From contig NZ_UNOZ01000025.1 in assembly GCF_900536025.1 (NCBI RefSeq), forward strand, positions 1 to 64,000: DNA of 64,000 bases. The letters are read 5' to 3'. Source of the stretch: Pseudomonas reidholzensis. Its GTDB lineage: Bacteria > Pseudomonadota > Gammaproteobacteria > Pseudomonadales > Pseudomonadaceae. Of the stretch, positions 1 to 9,771 are shown one piece after another (within the stretch, counting starts at the first letter, position 1; every line of letters starts with the position of its first letter). The notes beneath the pieces were generated by a model. The model was not told the DNA's origin. It ran no database searches and saw only the letters and a program-made list of their open reading frames with translations. The position numbers and the translations under genes are program-made.

Positions 1-21
1 GTCGCTCTTTCGGTCAGCGGA

Positions 22-60
22 GATCCTGTGGGAGCGGGCTTGCCCCGCGAAGAGGCCGGG
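22..60 (+). repeat. REP-like element (single)
   Basis: The core GGGAGCGGGCTTGCCCCGCG is the Pseudomonas REP family motif. A related element lies at about 46993-47030, and paired versions are at 35617-35712 and 45554-45649. It lies in non-coding DNA. Some REP pairs act as terminators or gyrase/IHF sites, but nothing here shows a function. Confidence 0.6.
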
Positions 61-129
61 ACTGCCAATGCACATTCTGGCGCTGACGCGCTGTACCGCC
101 CTTATAAACAAGCGAGAGCGAAGCGATTC

Positions 130-430
130 GCCAGCCGTTGCCCTGGCCCTTGATCTGGCCGTTGATCTTGATCTAGCTTGTGATCTTGATCTACTGCGAC
201 TTCAGGAGGCCGAACGGAGGTCTTGCGGAGCGAGGTGACGGCCAGGAAGGCCGGCAAGGGCTGCGGGCCAGGAAGGCCCGTACAGCCCGGTCCTCGCGGG
301 AGCAAGGCCGGAGTGAGGGAACCCGTAGCGCAGCGAAGGGCCGGATGCAGGAGCAAGCGGTTTTTGGTTACTTTTTTCCAAGAAAAAAAGTGACCCGCCG
401 TAAGGGCGGAAGGGGCCATAAGCGCCACCA
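130..430. repeat. Composite intergenic repeat, non-coding
   Basis: This stretch holds short tandem units of the type TTGATCTTGATCT (about 150-195). Nested palindromes follow: CCAGGAAGGCC is repeated at about 241-280, a stem of CTTTTTTCC facing AAGAAAAAAAG lies near 370-390, and CCGCC/GGCGG near 396-410. Several short ORFs cross it in different frames without codon bias, so I read it as an interspersed repeat. From memory, similar blocks recur between genes in many Pseudomonas genomes; that could not be tested here. No gene was seen in 1-546. Confidence 0.5.
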
Positions 431-503
431 CATCGAACGGATAAGCCCAAAAAGCCCAACGCATCTACACCGAAAAACGTGCCCCTTTGAAGAAAACGCA
501 AAA

Positions 504-529
504 AGCCCCAGGGATCGCTCCGTGGGGCC
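504..529 (-). terminator. Rho-independent terminator of the DksA-like gene
   Basis: Read on the minus strand, GCCCCA pairs with TGGGGC around an inner GGA-GCGA-TCC hairpin and is followed by a T-rich tail (TTTTTGCGTTTTC). It starts 18 bases past the stop codon of the gene ending at 547. Confidence 0.75.
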
Positions 530-546
530 TTGCGTGAGGCGGTCGG

Positions 547-951
547 TCAGATCTGGCGCTGGTGGCGGCCGATCTGCTCGTGGCGCTCCTGGGCTTCGAT
601 GCAGTACTTGGTGGTCGGGCTGATCAGCAGGCGCTGCAGGCCGATGGCCTCGCCGCTGTCTTCGCACCAGCCAAAGCTGTCGTCGCCGATACGGCCGAGG
701 GCCATCTCCAGCTGCGGCAGGAGGCGCTGGTCGCGCTCGATGCCGTTGACCAGCCAGTGACGCTCTTCCTCGACCGATGCCACGTCTGCCGGATCCGAAG
801 GGGTGTCCAGGCTTTCAATGGTGATGCGGCTCTGCTCGATGCGCTCGTGGGTATCTACCTTCATCGCTTGCAGCAGCTGGGTGAAGAACTCCAGCTGATC
901 GGCGTTCATGTAGTCATCGGCCGACATGGCCAGCAACTGTTCCTTGGTCAT
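547..951 (-). CDS. DksA/TraR-family regulator with degenerate zinc finger
   Basis: This is a 134-residue protein of the DksA family, which binds the RNA polymerase secondary channel and works with ppGpp. Residues about 1-30 (MTKEQLLAMSADDYMNADQ) and the coiled-coil region match the family. In the C-terminal finger only two of the four zinc cysteines remain: CEDS replaces CxxC and CIEA replaces the second pair. This resembles the zinc-independent paralogue type (P. aeruginosa DksA2), so it is probably not the housekeeping DksA. A longer reading would start at 1029, but the ATG at 951 gives the family-sized protein and has AGAGAAA upstream. It stands alone and has its own terminator at 504-529. 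Confidence 0.8.
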   Translation of the reverse strand: MTKEQLLAMSADDYMNADQLEFFTQLLQAMKVDTHERIEQSRITIESLDTPSDPADVASVEEERHWLVNGIERDQRLLPQLEMALGRIGDDSFGWCEDSGEAIGLQRLLISPTTKYCIEAQERHEQIGRHQRQI

Positions 952-994
952 CGATTTCTCTATGAAAAAATGTGCATTGGGCGATTCAGGTGTC

Positions 995-1014
995 GCCAAC
1001 GCCTGGGCGTTGGC
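995..1014. other. Perfect 9-bp inverted repeat in the DksA-like leader
   Basis: GCCAACGCC and GGCGTTGGC are separated by two bases. The repeat sits 44 bases upstream of the chosen start of the DksA-like gene, in the intergenic stretch shared with the divergent giant gene at 1281. It could be a hairpin in the leader or an operator; the sequence does not decide. The rest of 952-1280 shows no gene. Confidence 0.45.
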
Positions 1015-1280
1015 AACGGAATTTTTCAAGCGCCAACCGGCACTCTTTTACAGGGGGCGGCAGTCTAAGGCGCCACGTCGCATGGGGCAACAGGGATTAC
1101 CGCGCAATTGTCCGAAAACCTGCGGATTCCGCCCATCGGCCACCTGTACATCGGGCCAGTGCGCGATGTACGGAGCCGTGCGCGGCGCAATTCGCAGGGG
1201 CACAGGTGGCAATCGGCTAACACCCCATCCGGCATGACAGGCGGCTTGATACAGGCTCCCTAGACAACGGCTGCCCCTCA

Positions 1281-4200
1281 ATGGATCTCCACCAACGCCT
1301 CGCCCAATACAGCGGTCTGGATTGCCAGGTCGCCAAACGTTTCAGCACTCGCCCGTCGCTACTCGACGTTGCCAGCTCGATGCTGCGCGAGCAGTGGTCA
1401 GCCGCGCAGATCAGCCCTCGGCAGGATCCGCTGGGCCTTTATCTGGTCAGCATCACTGCCGCAGGCACCTGGAGACGGCCACTCGCACAGGTCCTCGTGG
1501 AGCGCTACTGCCTGCGCCGTACGCTCAACCTGACCGATGGCGAAGACGCCCTGTCGACGCAGAGTGATGGCGACCCCAGCGGCACCGTGATCCTCGACCT
1601 GCACAAGGTGGAGGCCTTGATCAACGCCTGCGGGCCGTTCTTGCTGGACACCTACAAGCAGGCCCTCGCCGGCTATTGGAGCCGCTTCGACCCCAGCGGA
1701 CAAAGCCCCTGGGGCTGGTACGCGAGTTACCTGCAGACGCAACTGCAACAGGCGATAGACGCCAAGCTGCCGCCCACCAGCCTGAACCCCTGGGCCAGCA
1801 GCCTCGCCCGCTTGGTGCACGACTACCCAGACAACGTCCAACGCAGCCTGCAGCCCAACGCCAAAGACCTGCGGGTCTCAAGCCTGAGCCTGGACTTTTC
1901 CGCTGCGGGTTTCATGGATGAAGACCTGGCCAGCGCCTTACTCATCGAAAACACCGTTGATCGAGCTGAACGGCGCGTGCAACTGCTCTATACCTCAGGC
2001 GGTATCCTCTACCCGCTGGCCTCACGCGAAGCCCTGCTCGACGCCATCGCCAGGCTCTGGCCGGGCGAGGCGGCACACCTGCCCCGCAGCGTGACTATCG
2101 CCCCGTGCGAGGGGCAGGTCTTCGAGGCCCAGGCCGGGATCATGCTGCACCAGCAACTGACGCTCATCGACCAGCTTGCACCGCGCTACCAGACTTCCCT
2201 TGACGCACTGACCCTGGGGCTCGACCTGGACCGCCTGACCTCGATGCTCGACCTGTGCAACATCGAAGAAGCCAGACAACGCGACACCTTGATCAGCCAG
2301 TTGCCAGACTGGCTACGCGAGGCCGAAAGCAAGACGCTGGTGCGCTACAGCACGCTGCTGCTGGATGTGGCCCAGGACTACCAGCACGCTGGCGGCCAGT
2401 TCTGGCTCGACGATGTCGACACCGCCGAACAGTATGCCAACCGCCATCTGGCCGCGCGCTTTGCCCTCGACCACCCCGCCAGCCGGCTAGACCCCGCACA
2501 GATCAAGGTGGTCAATCACCAGACCATCGCCAGCGCCGCACCGGGCCCTGGCGCGCCCATCGTCACTGGTGTGGTACGGCGGGTCGAACTGACCCTGGCG
2601 CAATTGGCCATCGGCAACCTCGGCCTGCTCAAGCCCGGTCGGGTAGAGCTGCTGTCAAGCGGCCCTGAGGCGGTGCCCGACTGGCTCGATGTGGCCTACC
2701 TGCGCAACGTCATCAGCGAACTCGACATCGCCACCCGCTACCCGCAATGGCTCAGCGCTCAACTGCTCGACGACCCTGTACGCCGCGAGCAGCGCCAGCG
2801 CCTGCTGGGCAACCAATTGCACTCGCAATTGCCAGCGCTGGCCCTGGAGCTGCACATGCGTGGGGAGCACATCCGTGCGGATGCCGCCGAGCGGATCGCC
2901 CAGGTCTTTACCCCCGCGCCGGTCGACGGTGCGCCGCGCTGGGTGCTGCGGCCCCTGGGCTTCGTCAAGGCGCCGGGTTCAACCACCGACCTGCCCCTCA
3001 ACACGTGGTTGATCGAGGCCCTGGCCCCGGGCCATGCGCCCTGCCTGCTGTATCGCCCGTTGCACCCGCAGTCGTTGCTGGAGTTCGACGACCGCATGGC
3101 GCTGTTCGTCGCCATCAGCACGCCGGGCCCGCTGCAGGACGACCTGCTGCAGCGTCTGCCTGCCGTCGACCGCATCTTCTATGCCCACGGAGGCTTCCTC
3201 GAGCCGCACCTGTTCTACCCGCTGGACGACACCAGCGCCGTTGCGTTCGGCGCCCCGCCCCCCGTCGAGCTGGCGCTGTTGCCCCCTGTAGCGAGCCCGG
3301 AACAGGCCCTCTATCGAGGTTGCGTGGAAGAGTCCATCCAGCGTTTTCGCGAGCACGCGGCGACCAGCGCCGAGACCCGCCTGAACAGCTGGAAGGCACT
3401 CAGTTGGCTGTTGTTCAATACGCTGCTGCCGCTGGCCGGTGAAACCTTGGGCAGGATCGCCTGGCTGGCGCAGATGGAGGTGGCGCTGGCCGAGTACGTC
3501 AGCCTCGATTTGCATGCCGACCCCAGCGACAAGCGCCTGGCGCTGGTCAACCTGCTGCTCAATGTGGCCACGCTGCTGTTCTCCCATTCGGTCTGGCGGA
3601 TGCGCCTGGAACTGGACGAGGCGCCTGCGCTGTCGACCGTCCAACCACTCGAACCTGCGCCACCGCCAGCGCCCGCCCTGCTCGTCGAGCGCCCACCACT
3701 GCTGGAGTTCGGCTGGGCGCGAGCGCAGCCGGTGCTTGCCGCCAGCCAGCGGGCCGCGCTGCAAGCACTGGAGAGCGGCCTCACCTACCACGACCTGGGC
3801 ACGGCCATCAGCCATGGTCCGCTGTGGGGGCTCTACCTGCATCAGGACCGGCTTTGGGTGGTGCTCGAAGGCAAGGTCTACCCGGTCATGCTCGACCCGC
3901 AGGAGAACCAGGTGCGCATCACCGGCCAGACCCCGCAGCAGGCGCCAGGCCCCTGGCTGCACCGCGACGCCTCGGGGCGCTGGCAATTGGACCTGAGCCT
4001 GCGTCTGCGCGGCGGCATGCCGCTGTCAGCGCGAGTACGCCAGCGCGAGCAGCGCTTGGCGCAACAGTGCCAGCCGCTCGACACACAGTTGCGGGCAGAT
4101 GTTGCGGCACTGCCACTCTGGGAAAACAAGCTCAAAGTGCTCAGCAACCTGGCGAACAGCACCGACGCTGACAACGCCCTGAGCAGCTGCCTGATCACCG

Positions 4201-5825
4201 CCGGCACAGTTTCGCAATTCTGGTCCGAGCATCTCGGCCACATCGATGCCCGCAACGCCATCAAGCCGCTGCCTGATTACGCGACGGTACGTGCCCATGC
4301 CCTGCACCAGGACAGCCTCTGCCTGCAGATCACCGAAGTAACCCTGCGCAAGCTGTGGAAGCCCAGACGCGAGCAACTGCGGCTATTGGCAAGCCGCCAG
4401 CAGGAAGGCGCAATCCTCACTCCGGACGAGCTGGCCAGCGCCAGCGAGCAATTGAACGCCATGGCGCCGCTGCTCGACCAACGGATCAGCAACCTCGACG
4501 CGCTGAGAGCTCGGCAACAAGCACTGGGCAAGATGGCCAGCCGCACCCGCGCCGACATCGACGCGGCCTATCACCAGGCCTGCCGGATGGACGCAGGCCC
4601 GGAGCGCGCCCTGGTGTTGCGCTTCATGCGCCTGGAGTCGCTGGTCAACCGGGTGATCCTGATCCATGGCGTACGCGAGGAAGATGCCGAGTTCTGGGTT
4701 GAGCGCTGCTGGACCAACATCCAACTGGGCATCGGCCAACGTTTGAAGCTGTTCGAGCATGAGGGGATGGCCGAGGAAGCGAAGGTCAGGTTGCTGCGCA
4801 GCATCGCCGAGCAATTTCGTGCGGCCCAGCGGCAACTGGGCAATCTCTCGAGCTTTTATGCCCCGCTGTCGGCCGCCGCCGACACCTTGGGCCTGCTGGA
4901 TAAAGCACTCGCCGAGATCATTGCCACGGCGTCCCAAGACCTGGCCGAGTTGCCTGACTTCCCGCCCATCAAGACCCTTGCCCAGTTGCGCCGGCAACTG
5001 CCCGGGCTGATCGAAACCAGCGAACACGGCCTGCTGCTCGGCGAGCCGAGCGCTGCTGACCAGGACCGGGTAGAGATTGCTGGCCCGGACGGCCAGAGCG
5101 CTGCGCAAACCTACCACCTCGAGCACGGCGCCTGGCGCGAAGTAACAGCGTCTGCGCCAGCGCCTGCGCGCAACAAGCAAGCCCTGGCACAGCTGCTCGG
5201 CGACAGCACGCGACTGATGGACAGCGCCCGCGCAGAAGTCGCCACGCTCGCCAAGCAGCGCGCCAGCAGCTACCTGCCGGTCGAGCTCGAAGAACTCGTC
5301 CACCACCAGCGCGACAAGTTGCGCAGCCGGATCAGCGCGATCGAACAGCGCCTTATCGAGCACAACCAGGTCGACGAAGCCCACCAGGGTTTGAGCGCGG
5401 CCCAGGTGAGCAAGGCCCTCGATCGACTCGCGTCACAGTTTGATCAACAGGCCATCACCCTGCGCACCCAGGCGGCGCTTGCGCAGCTGCCGCGCATGAG
5501 CGAAGTGCAATACCTGATCGACCACCAGCACGTCACCATCCGGCGTATCGCCCAGCGTGCTCGCTTGGCCAAGGTGAAGGGCAGGCCAGACGACTATCTG
5601 GACGAGTACGCCATCGAACAGGCCGGGCAAGTCCTGTGGTATGCCCATTTTCACTACCCGGCCAGCAACACGCCGCGCCCGCAGTTCACGGCAGGCCACC
5701 TGAAGACCTTGGCGCAACGTCACGCTGCCGGTCAGCAAAGCGTCGATCCTGCCACCGGCAAGCAGGTGAACGTGTACCGCGCGCCCATCACCGCCGCCGC
5801 CGCGCAGCGTTACTTCTTCACCTGA
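1281..5825 (+). CDS. Giant DUF6543 (dermonecrotic-toxin-like) protein
   Basis: This 1514-residue protein has the hallmarks of the Pseudomonas DUF6543 family: an FSTRPSLLDVASSML motif at about residues 20-36, a block with YKQALAGYW, then LLYTSGGILYPLAS near 235. A large middle region has hydrophobic stretches at about 705-775 (ALSWLLFNTLLPLAGETLG). A helical Q/A/L-rich region follows, and the conserved tail is LWYAHFHYP near 1450. No leucine-rich repeats or NEL domain are present, unlike the relative at 11506-16044. No signal peptide is visible. The family is called toxin-like by similarity; target and secretion route are unknown. The ATG at 1281 is the first in frame and has no strong ribosome site. 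It converges on the operon ending at 5863. Confidence 0.75.
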   Translation: MDLHQRLAQYSGLDCQVAKRFSTRPSLLDVASSMLREQWSAAQISPRQDPLGLYLVSITAAGTWRRPLAQVLVERYCLRRTLNLTDGEDALSTQSDGDPSGTVILDLHKVEALINACGPFLLDTYKQALAGYWSRFDPSGQSPWGWYASYLQTQLQQAIDAKLPPTSLNPWASSLARLVHDYPDNVQRSLQPNAKDLRVSSLSLDFSAAGFMDEDLASALLIENTVDRAERRVQLLYTSGGILYPLASREALLDAIARLWPGEAAHLPRSVTIAPCEGQVFEAQAGIMLHQQLTLIDQLAPRYQTSLDALTLGLDLDRLTSMLDLCNIEEARQRDTLISQLPDWLREAESKTLVRYSTLLLDVAQDYQHAGGQFWLDDVDTAEQYANRHLAARFALDHPASRLDPAQIKVVNHQTIASAAPGPGAPIVTGVVRRVELTLAQLAIGNLGLLKPGRVELLSSGPEAVPDWLDVAYLRNVISELDIATRYPQWLSAQLLDDPVRREQRQRLLGNQLHSQLPALALELHMRGEHIRADAAERIAQVFTPAPVDGAPRWVLRPLGFVKAPGSTTDLPLNTWLIEALAPGHAPCLLYRPLHPQSLLEFDDRMALFVAISTPGPLQDDLLQRLPAVDRIFYAHGGFLEPHLFYPLDDTSAVAFGAPPPVELALLPPVASPEQALYRGCVEESIQRFREHAATSAETRLNSWKALSWLLFNTLLPLAGETLGRIAWLAQMEVALAEYVSLDLHADPSDKRLALVNLLLNVATLLFSHSVWRMRLELDEAPALSTVQPLEPAPPPAPALLVERPPLLEFGWARAQPVLAASQRAALQALESGLTYHDLGTAISHGPLWGLYLHQDRLWVVLEGKVYPVMLDPQENQVRITGQTPQQAPGPWLHRDASGRWQLDLSLRLRGGMPLSARVRQREQRLAQQCQPLDTQLRADVAALPLWENKLKVLSNLANSTDADNALSSCLITAGTVSQFWSEHLGHIDARNAIKPLPDYATVRAHALHQDSLCLQITEVTLRKLWKPRREQLRLLASRQQEGAILTPDELASASEQLNAMAPLLDQRISNLDALRARQQALGKMASRTRADIDAAYHQACRMDAGPERALVLRFMRLESLVNRVILIHGVREEDAEFWVERCWTNIQLGIGQRLKLFEHEGMAEEAKVRLLRSIAEQFRAAQRQLGNLSSFYAPLSAAADTLGLLDKALAEIIATASQDLAELPDFPPIKTLAQLRRQLPGLIETSEHGLLLGEPSAADQDRVEIAGPDGQSAAQTYHLEHGAWREVTASAPAPARNKQALAQLLGDSTRLMDSARAEVATLAKQRASSYLPVELEELVHHQRDKLRSRISAIEQRLIEHNQVDEAHQGLSAAQVSKALDRLASQFDQQAITLRTQAALAQLPRMSEVQYLIDHQHVTIRRIAQRARLAKVKGRPDDYLDEYAIEQAGQVLWYAHFHYPASNTPRPQFTAGHLKTLAQRHAAGQQSVDPATGKQVNVYRAPITAAAAQRYFFT

Positions 5826-5832
5826 CAGGGAG

Positions 5833-5855
5833 GGGGCGCTGCCAGGCAGCGCCCC
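5833..5855. terminator. Bidirectional terminator-like stem
   Basis: GGGGCGCTGCC and GGCAGCGCCCC are perfectly complementary around a single A (11-bp stem). It lies between two convergent stops (5825 plus, 5863 minus) and can serve both units, although neither side has a long T run. Confidence 0.7.
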
Positions 5856-5862
5856 TTGCGCT

Positions 5863-6636
5863 TCAGCGGTCCTTGAACTGCGCCTCGCGCTTGGCCACGA
5901 ACGCGGCCATGCCTTCCTTCTGGTCCTCGGTGGCGAACGCCGCGTGGAACACCCGGCGCTCGAAGCGCACGCCTTCGCTCAAGGTGACTTCGAAGGCACG
6001 GTTGACGCTCTCTTTGACCATCATGCTGATCGGGATCGACTTGCTGGCAATGCTCGCCGCGACCTTCAAGGCCTCCTCAAGCAGCTCGGCCTGAGGCACC
6101 ACACGGGCCACCAAGCCCGCGCGCTCGGCTTCTTCGGCGCCCATCAGGCGACCGCTGAGGCACAGCTCCATGGCCTTGGCCTTGCCGACCGCACGGGTCA
6201 AGCGCTGGGTGCCGCCCATGCCGGGGAGCACGCCGAGGTTGATCTCGGGCTGGCCGAACTTGGCGTTGTCGGCCGCCAGAATGAAGTCGCACATCATCGC
6301 CAGCTCACAGCCGCCGCCCAGGGCGAAGCCCGACACCGCGGCGATGATCGGCTTGCGCCGGTTGGCGATCCGGTCGGCGTCGCTGAACAGGTCGTCGACG
6401 TAGATCTGCGGGTACTCAAGCTGGGCCATTTCCTTGATGTCGGCGCCCGCGGCAAAAGCCTTGGCGGAGCCGGTCAGCACCACGCAACCGATAGTCGGGT
6501 CCTTTTCCAGCTGGTCCAGGGCCTGGTTGATCTCGCCGACGATCTGCGCGTTCAGCGCATTCAGCGCCTGGGGGCGGTTGAGGGTGATCAGGCCGACCTT
6601 GCCGTGAATGTCCAACAGGATGGTTTCGAATGCCAT
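5863..6636 (-). CDS. Enoyl-CoA hydratase (crotonase family)
   Basis: This 257-residue crotonase-fold enzyme adds water to trans-2-enoyl-CoA. The oxyanion-hole segment [11 protein letters not shown] is at about 62-72. Both catalytic glutamates are in place: one in [11 protein letters not shown] and one in [18 protein letters not shown]. The ATG at 6636 follows GAAGGAG by 9 bases; the in-frame extension to 6720 would overlap the upstream gene. It is the last gene of the operon starting at 11415, 13 bases after the dehydrogenase stop. In an isoleucine-type pathway it would hydrate tiglyl-CoA; substrate is inferred from context. It corresponds to the last gene of the P. putida PP_2213-PP_2217 cluster as I remember it. 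Confidence 0.9.
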   Translation of the reverse strand: MAFETILLDIHGKVGLITLNRPQALNALNAQIVGEINQALDQLEKDPTIGCVVLTGSAKAFAAGADIKEMAQLEYPQIYVDDLFSDADRIANRRKPIIAAVSGFALGGGCELAMMCDFILAADNAKFGQPEINLGVLPGMGGTQRLTRAVGKAKAMELCLSGRLMGAEEAERAGLVARVVPQAELLEEALKVAASIASKSIPISMMVKESVNRAFEVTLSEGVRFERRVFHAAFATEDQKEGMAAFVAKREAQFKDR

Positions 6637-6649
6637 TCGGGCTGCTCCT

Positions 6650-7777
6650 TCAAAGGTTGCGCGCAATGACCATGCGCTGAATGTCGCTGGTGCCTTCGTA
6701 GATCTGGCAGACACGCACATCGCGGTAGATGCGCTCCAGCGGGAAGTCGCTCAGATAGCCATAACCACCGAGCGTCTGCAAGGCATCCGAGCAGACCTTT
6801 TCGGCCATTTCCGAGGCAAACAGCTTGGCCATCGAGGCTTCGACCAGCGCCGGTCGCCCCGCATCGCGCAAGGCCGCCGCGTGGCGCACCATCTGCCGGG
6901 CGACGGCAATCTGCGTGGCCATGTCGGCCAGGCGGAAGGCCACCGCCTGGTGTTCGATGATTTTCTTGCCAAAGCTCTGCCGCTCGTGGGCATAGTCACG
7001 CGCCACTTCGAACGCGGCGCGGGCCATGCCCACCGACTGCGAGGCGATGCCGATGCGCCCGCCCTCGAGGTTGGCCAGGGCGATCTTGTAACCCTCACCC
7101 TCCTCGCCCAGGCGATTGGCGACCGGCACGCGCACCTCGTCAAAGACGATCTGGCAGGTGTCGGAGGCGTGCTGGCCGAGTTTGTCTTCCACCCGCGCGA
7201 CCTGGTAACCCGGCGAGTCGGTGGGCACGATGAAGGCACTGATGCCGCGCTTGCCGGCCTGCGGATCGGTCACGGCGAAGACGATCACCACACCGGCGTT
7301 CTGCCCGGAGGTGATGAACTGCTTGCTGCCATTGAGCACGTAGTGGTCGCCGTCACGCCGCGCGCGGGTCTTCAGGCTGCTGGCGTCGGAGCCGGCCTGT
7401 GGCTCGGTCAGGGCGAACGCGCCGAGCATCGCGCCACTGGCCAGTGGGGTGAGGAACTGCTGTTTCTGTTGCTCGGTGCCGAACGTGAGGATCGGCACGC
7501 AGCCGACCGAGTTGTGCACGCTCATGATGGTCGAGCAGGCACCATCGCCCGCGGCGATTTCCTCCAGGGCCATGGCATAGGCGACGTAGCCGGTGTCGCT
7601 GCCGCCCCACTGCTCCGGCACCAGCATGCCGAACAGGCCGAGTTCGGCCATCTCGGCGATGGCTTCGCGGGGGAACTGGTGAGCCTTGTCCCATTGCTCG
7701 GCAAAGGGCTTCAGGCGCTCCTGGGCAAAGTCGCGCACGGCGTCGGCAATCTGTTGTTGTTCGTCAGTTACCAGCAT
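6650..7777 (-). CDS. Acyl-CoA dehydrogenase, short/branched-chain type
   Basis: This 375-residue FAD enzyme introduces the alpha-beta double bond into acyl-CoA and passes electrons to ETF. Visible signatures are [17 protein letters not shown] (FAD/substrate binding, about 122-138), [16 protein letters not shown], and the catalytic glutamate in [11 protein letters not shown] near the C terminus. Its length and the Glu position match the short/branched-chain class. It is the fourth gene of the operon, 8 bases after the thiolase stop. 2-methylbutyryl-CoA is the likely substrate given the neighbouring 2-methyl-3-hydroxybutyryl-CoA-type dehydrogenase, but this is inference. Confidence 0.92.
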   Translation of the reverse strand: MLVTDEQQQIADAVRDFAQERLKPFAEQWDKAHQFPREAIAEMAELGLFGMLVPEQWGGSDTGYVAYAMALEEIAAGDGACSTIMSVHNSVGCVPILTFGTEQQKQQFLTPLASGAMLGAFALTEPQAGSDASSLKTRARRDGDHYVLNGSKQFITSGQNAGVVIVFAVTDPQAGKRGISAFIVPTDSPGYQVARVEDKLGQHASDTCQIVFDEVRVPVANRLGEEGEGYKIALANLEGGRIGIASQSVGMARAAFEVARDYAHERQSFGKKIIEHQAVAFRLADMATQIAVARQMVRHAAALRDAGRPALVEASMAKLFASEMAEKVCSDALQTLGGYGYLSDFPLERIYRDVRVCQIYEGTSDIQRMVIARNL

Positions 7778-7785
7778 GATTCACC

Positions 7786-8979
7786 TCAGTACAGGCATTC
7801 GACCGCGATGGCCGTAGCCTCGCCGCCGCCAATGCAGATGGCCGCCACACCGCGGCGCAGGTTGTTCTGGCGCAAGGCCGACAGCAGGGTCACCAGGATC
7901 CGCGCGCCAGAAGCACCGATCGGGTGGCCGAGGGCGCAGGCACCGCCATGGATGTTGACCTTGTCATGGGGCAGGTCGAGCTGCTGCATGGCCGCCAGGG
8001 TGACCACCGCGAAGGCCTCGTTGATCTCGAACAGGTCGACCTCGCCCAGGCTCCAACCGGTACGTTCAAGCAGTTTTCCGATGGCGCCGATGGGCGCGGT
8101 GGGGAACAACGCCGGTGCGTCGGCGAAGGCCGCATGGCCATGGATCACCGCCAGCGGCGTGAGGCCGCGTTTTTCTGCCTGCGAGCGACGCATCAGGACC
8201 AGCGCCGCCGCGCCGTCGGAGATCGAGCTCGAGTTGGCCGCGGTGACCGTACCGCCGTCACGGAATGCCGGGCGCAACTGGGGGATCTTGTCCAGGCGCG
8301 CCTTGGGCGGCTGCTCATCGTCGCTGACCAGGCGCGTCTGCTTGCCTTCGGTCACCTCGACCGCAACGATCTCCGCAGCGAAGCGGCCGTTGCTGATCGC
8401 CTCCTGGGCGCGGGTCAGCGAAGCGATGGCGAAGGCGTCTTGCGCGTCGCGGCTGAAGCCACCGTGCTGCGCGCAGTCTTCGGCAAAGGTGCCCATCAGG
8501 CGGCCCTTGTCGTAGGCGTCCTCAAGGCCGTCCATGAACATGTGATCGATGATCTTGCCGTGGCCCATGCGGTAGCCGCTGCGGGCCTTGTCCAGCAGGT
8601 ACGGGGCGTTGCTCATGCTTTCCATGCCGCCGGCGACCACCACTTCGGCGCTGCCGGCCAACAGCAGGTCATGGGCCATGATGGCGGCCTGCATGCCCGA
8701 GCCGCACATCTTGTTCAGGGTGGTGCAGGTGGTGCCCTTGTCGAGGCCGGCGCCCAGGGCGGCCTGGCGCGCCGGGGCCTGGCCCAGCCCGGCGGGCAGC
8801 ACACAGCCGAACAGCACCTGCTCGACGCTACCCGCGTCGATGCCGGCGCGCTCGACCGCGGCGCGAATGGCCGCTGCGCCGAGCTGCGGGGCGGTCAGGC
8901 TTTTCAGGTCGCCTTGCAGGCCACCCATGGGCGTGCGCACGGCACTGACGATGACAATCGGATCGTTGGCGAGGGTCAT
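7786..8979 (-). CDS. Acetyl-CoA acyltransferase (thiolase II)
   Basis: This 397-residue thiolase has all active-site elements: the nucleophilic Cys in LNKMCGSGMQAA (near 90), His in NEAFAVV, His in GGACALGHPIGASGAR and the second Cys in CIGGGEATAIAVE. It cleaves 3-ketoacyl-CoA; in this operon that could be 2-methylacetoacetyl-CoA giving propionyl-CoA and acetyl-CoA. It lies 12 bases after the SDR gene and before the acyl-CoA dehydrogenase. The start ATG at 8979 is preceded by a GGAG-type site (AAGGAGAATCCAGC). Confidence 0.92.
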   Translation of the reverse strand: MTLANDPIVIVSAVRTPMGGLQGDLKSLTAPQLGAAAIRAAVERAGIDAGSVEQVLFGCVLPAGLGQAPARQAALGAGLDKGTTCTTLNKMCGSGMQAAIMAHDLLLAGSAEVVVAGGMESMSNAPYLLDKARSGYRMGHGKIIDHMFMDGLEDAYDKGRLMGTFAEDCAQHGGFSRDAQDAFAIASLTRAQEAISNGRFAAEIVAVEVTEGKQTRLVSDDEQPPKARLDKIPQLRPAFRDGGTVTAANSSSISDGAAALVLMRRSQAEKRGLTPLAVIHGHAAFADAPALFPTAPIGAIGKLLERTGWSLGEVDLFEINEAFAVVTLAAMQQLDLPHDKVNIHGGACALGHPIGASGARILVTLLSALRQNNLRRGVAAICIGGGEATAIAVECLY

Positions 8980-8991
8980 GCTGGATTCTCC

Positions 8992-9759
8992 TTACTTGGC
9001 AGCCATGCGCAGGGCACCGTCGAGGCGGATCACCTCGCCGTTGAGCATGCTGTTTTCGATGATATGGCGGGCCAGCGCGGCGTATTCCTGCGGGCGGCCC
9101 AGGCGTGGCGGGAACGGCACGCCGGCCGCCAGCGAATCGCGCACTTCCTGGGTCATGCCGGCCATCATCGGGGTCTCGAAGATGCCCGGCGCGATGGTCA
9201 TCACGCGGATGCCGAACCGCGCCAGCTCACGCGCGGCCGGCAGGGTCAGGCTGGCGATCGCGCCCTTGGACGCGGCATAGGCCGCCTGGCCGATCTGGCC
9301 GTCGTAGGCGGCGATCGACGCGGTGTTGATGATCACCCCACGCTCGCCGCCCTCGCCCGCTTCGCCCTCGGCCATGGCCGCAGCGGCCAGGCGCAGCAGG
9401 TTGAAGCTGCCGATCAGGTTGACGTTGATGACCTTGGCAAAACTGTCCAGGCCATGCGGGCCGTGCTTGCCGAGGATCTTTTCGGCGCCGACGATGCCGG
9501 CGCAGTTGACCAGCCCGTGCAGGCTGCCGAATGCGCTCATGGCCGCATCCACCGCTGCCTTGGCGGCCTGTTCATCACTGATGTCGGCGACCGCGTAGCG
9601 CGCCTGTTCGCCCAACGCCTGGGCCTTGGCGGCCACGGCTTCGGCATTGAGGTCGACCAGCATGACCTTGGCGCCGGCCTCGACCAGCATCTGCGCGGTC
9701 GCGGCGCCCAGGCCCGAAGCGGCGCCGCTGACGATGAAGTGTTTGTTGGCAATCTGCAT
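8992..9759 (-). CDS. Type II 3-hydroxyacyl-CoA dehydrogenase (SDR)
   Basis: This is a 255-residue short-chain dehydrogenase of the HSD17B10-like type. It has the Rossmann motif [11 protein letters not shown] (residues 10-20), NCAGI, the catalytic Ser in [11 protein letters not shown] and YAASK (Tyr/Lys). This class oxidises 3-hydroxy-2-methylbutyryl-CoA and related short substrates with NAD+, which points the operon toward branched acyl-CoA breakdown. It is the second gene in the operon; 12 bases separate it from each neighbour. Confidence 0.9.
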   Translation of the reverse strand: MQIANKHFIVSGAASGLGAATAQMLVEAGAKVMLVDLNAEAVAAKAQALGEQARYAVADISDEQAAKAAVDAAMSAFGSLHGLVNCAGIVGAEKILGKHGPHGLDSFAKVINVNLIGSFNLLRLAAAAMAEGEAGEGGERGVIINTASIAAYDGQIGQAAYAASKGAIASLTLPAARELARFGIRVMTIAPGIFETPMMAGMTQEVRDSLAAGVPFPPRLGRPQEYAALARHIIENSMLNGEVIRLDGALRMAAK

Positions 9760-9771
9760 GGTATAGGGTCC

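Noticed and set aside
102..464. Several overlapping short frames in the left intergenic region
   Set aside because: They fall in tandem and palindromic repeats and in several frames at once, without codon bias.
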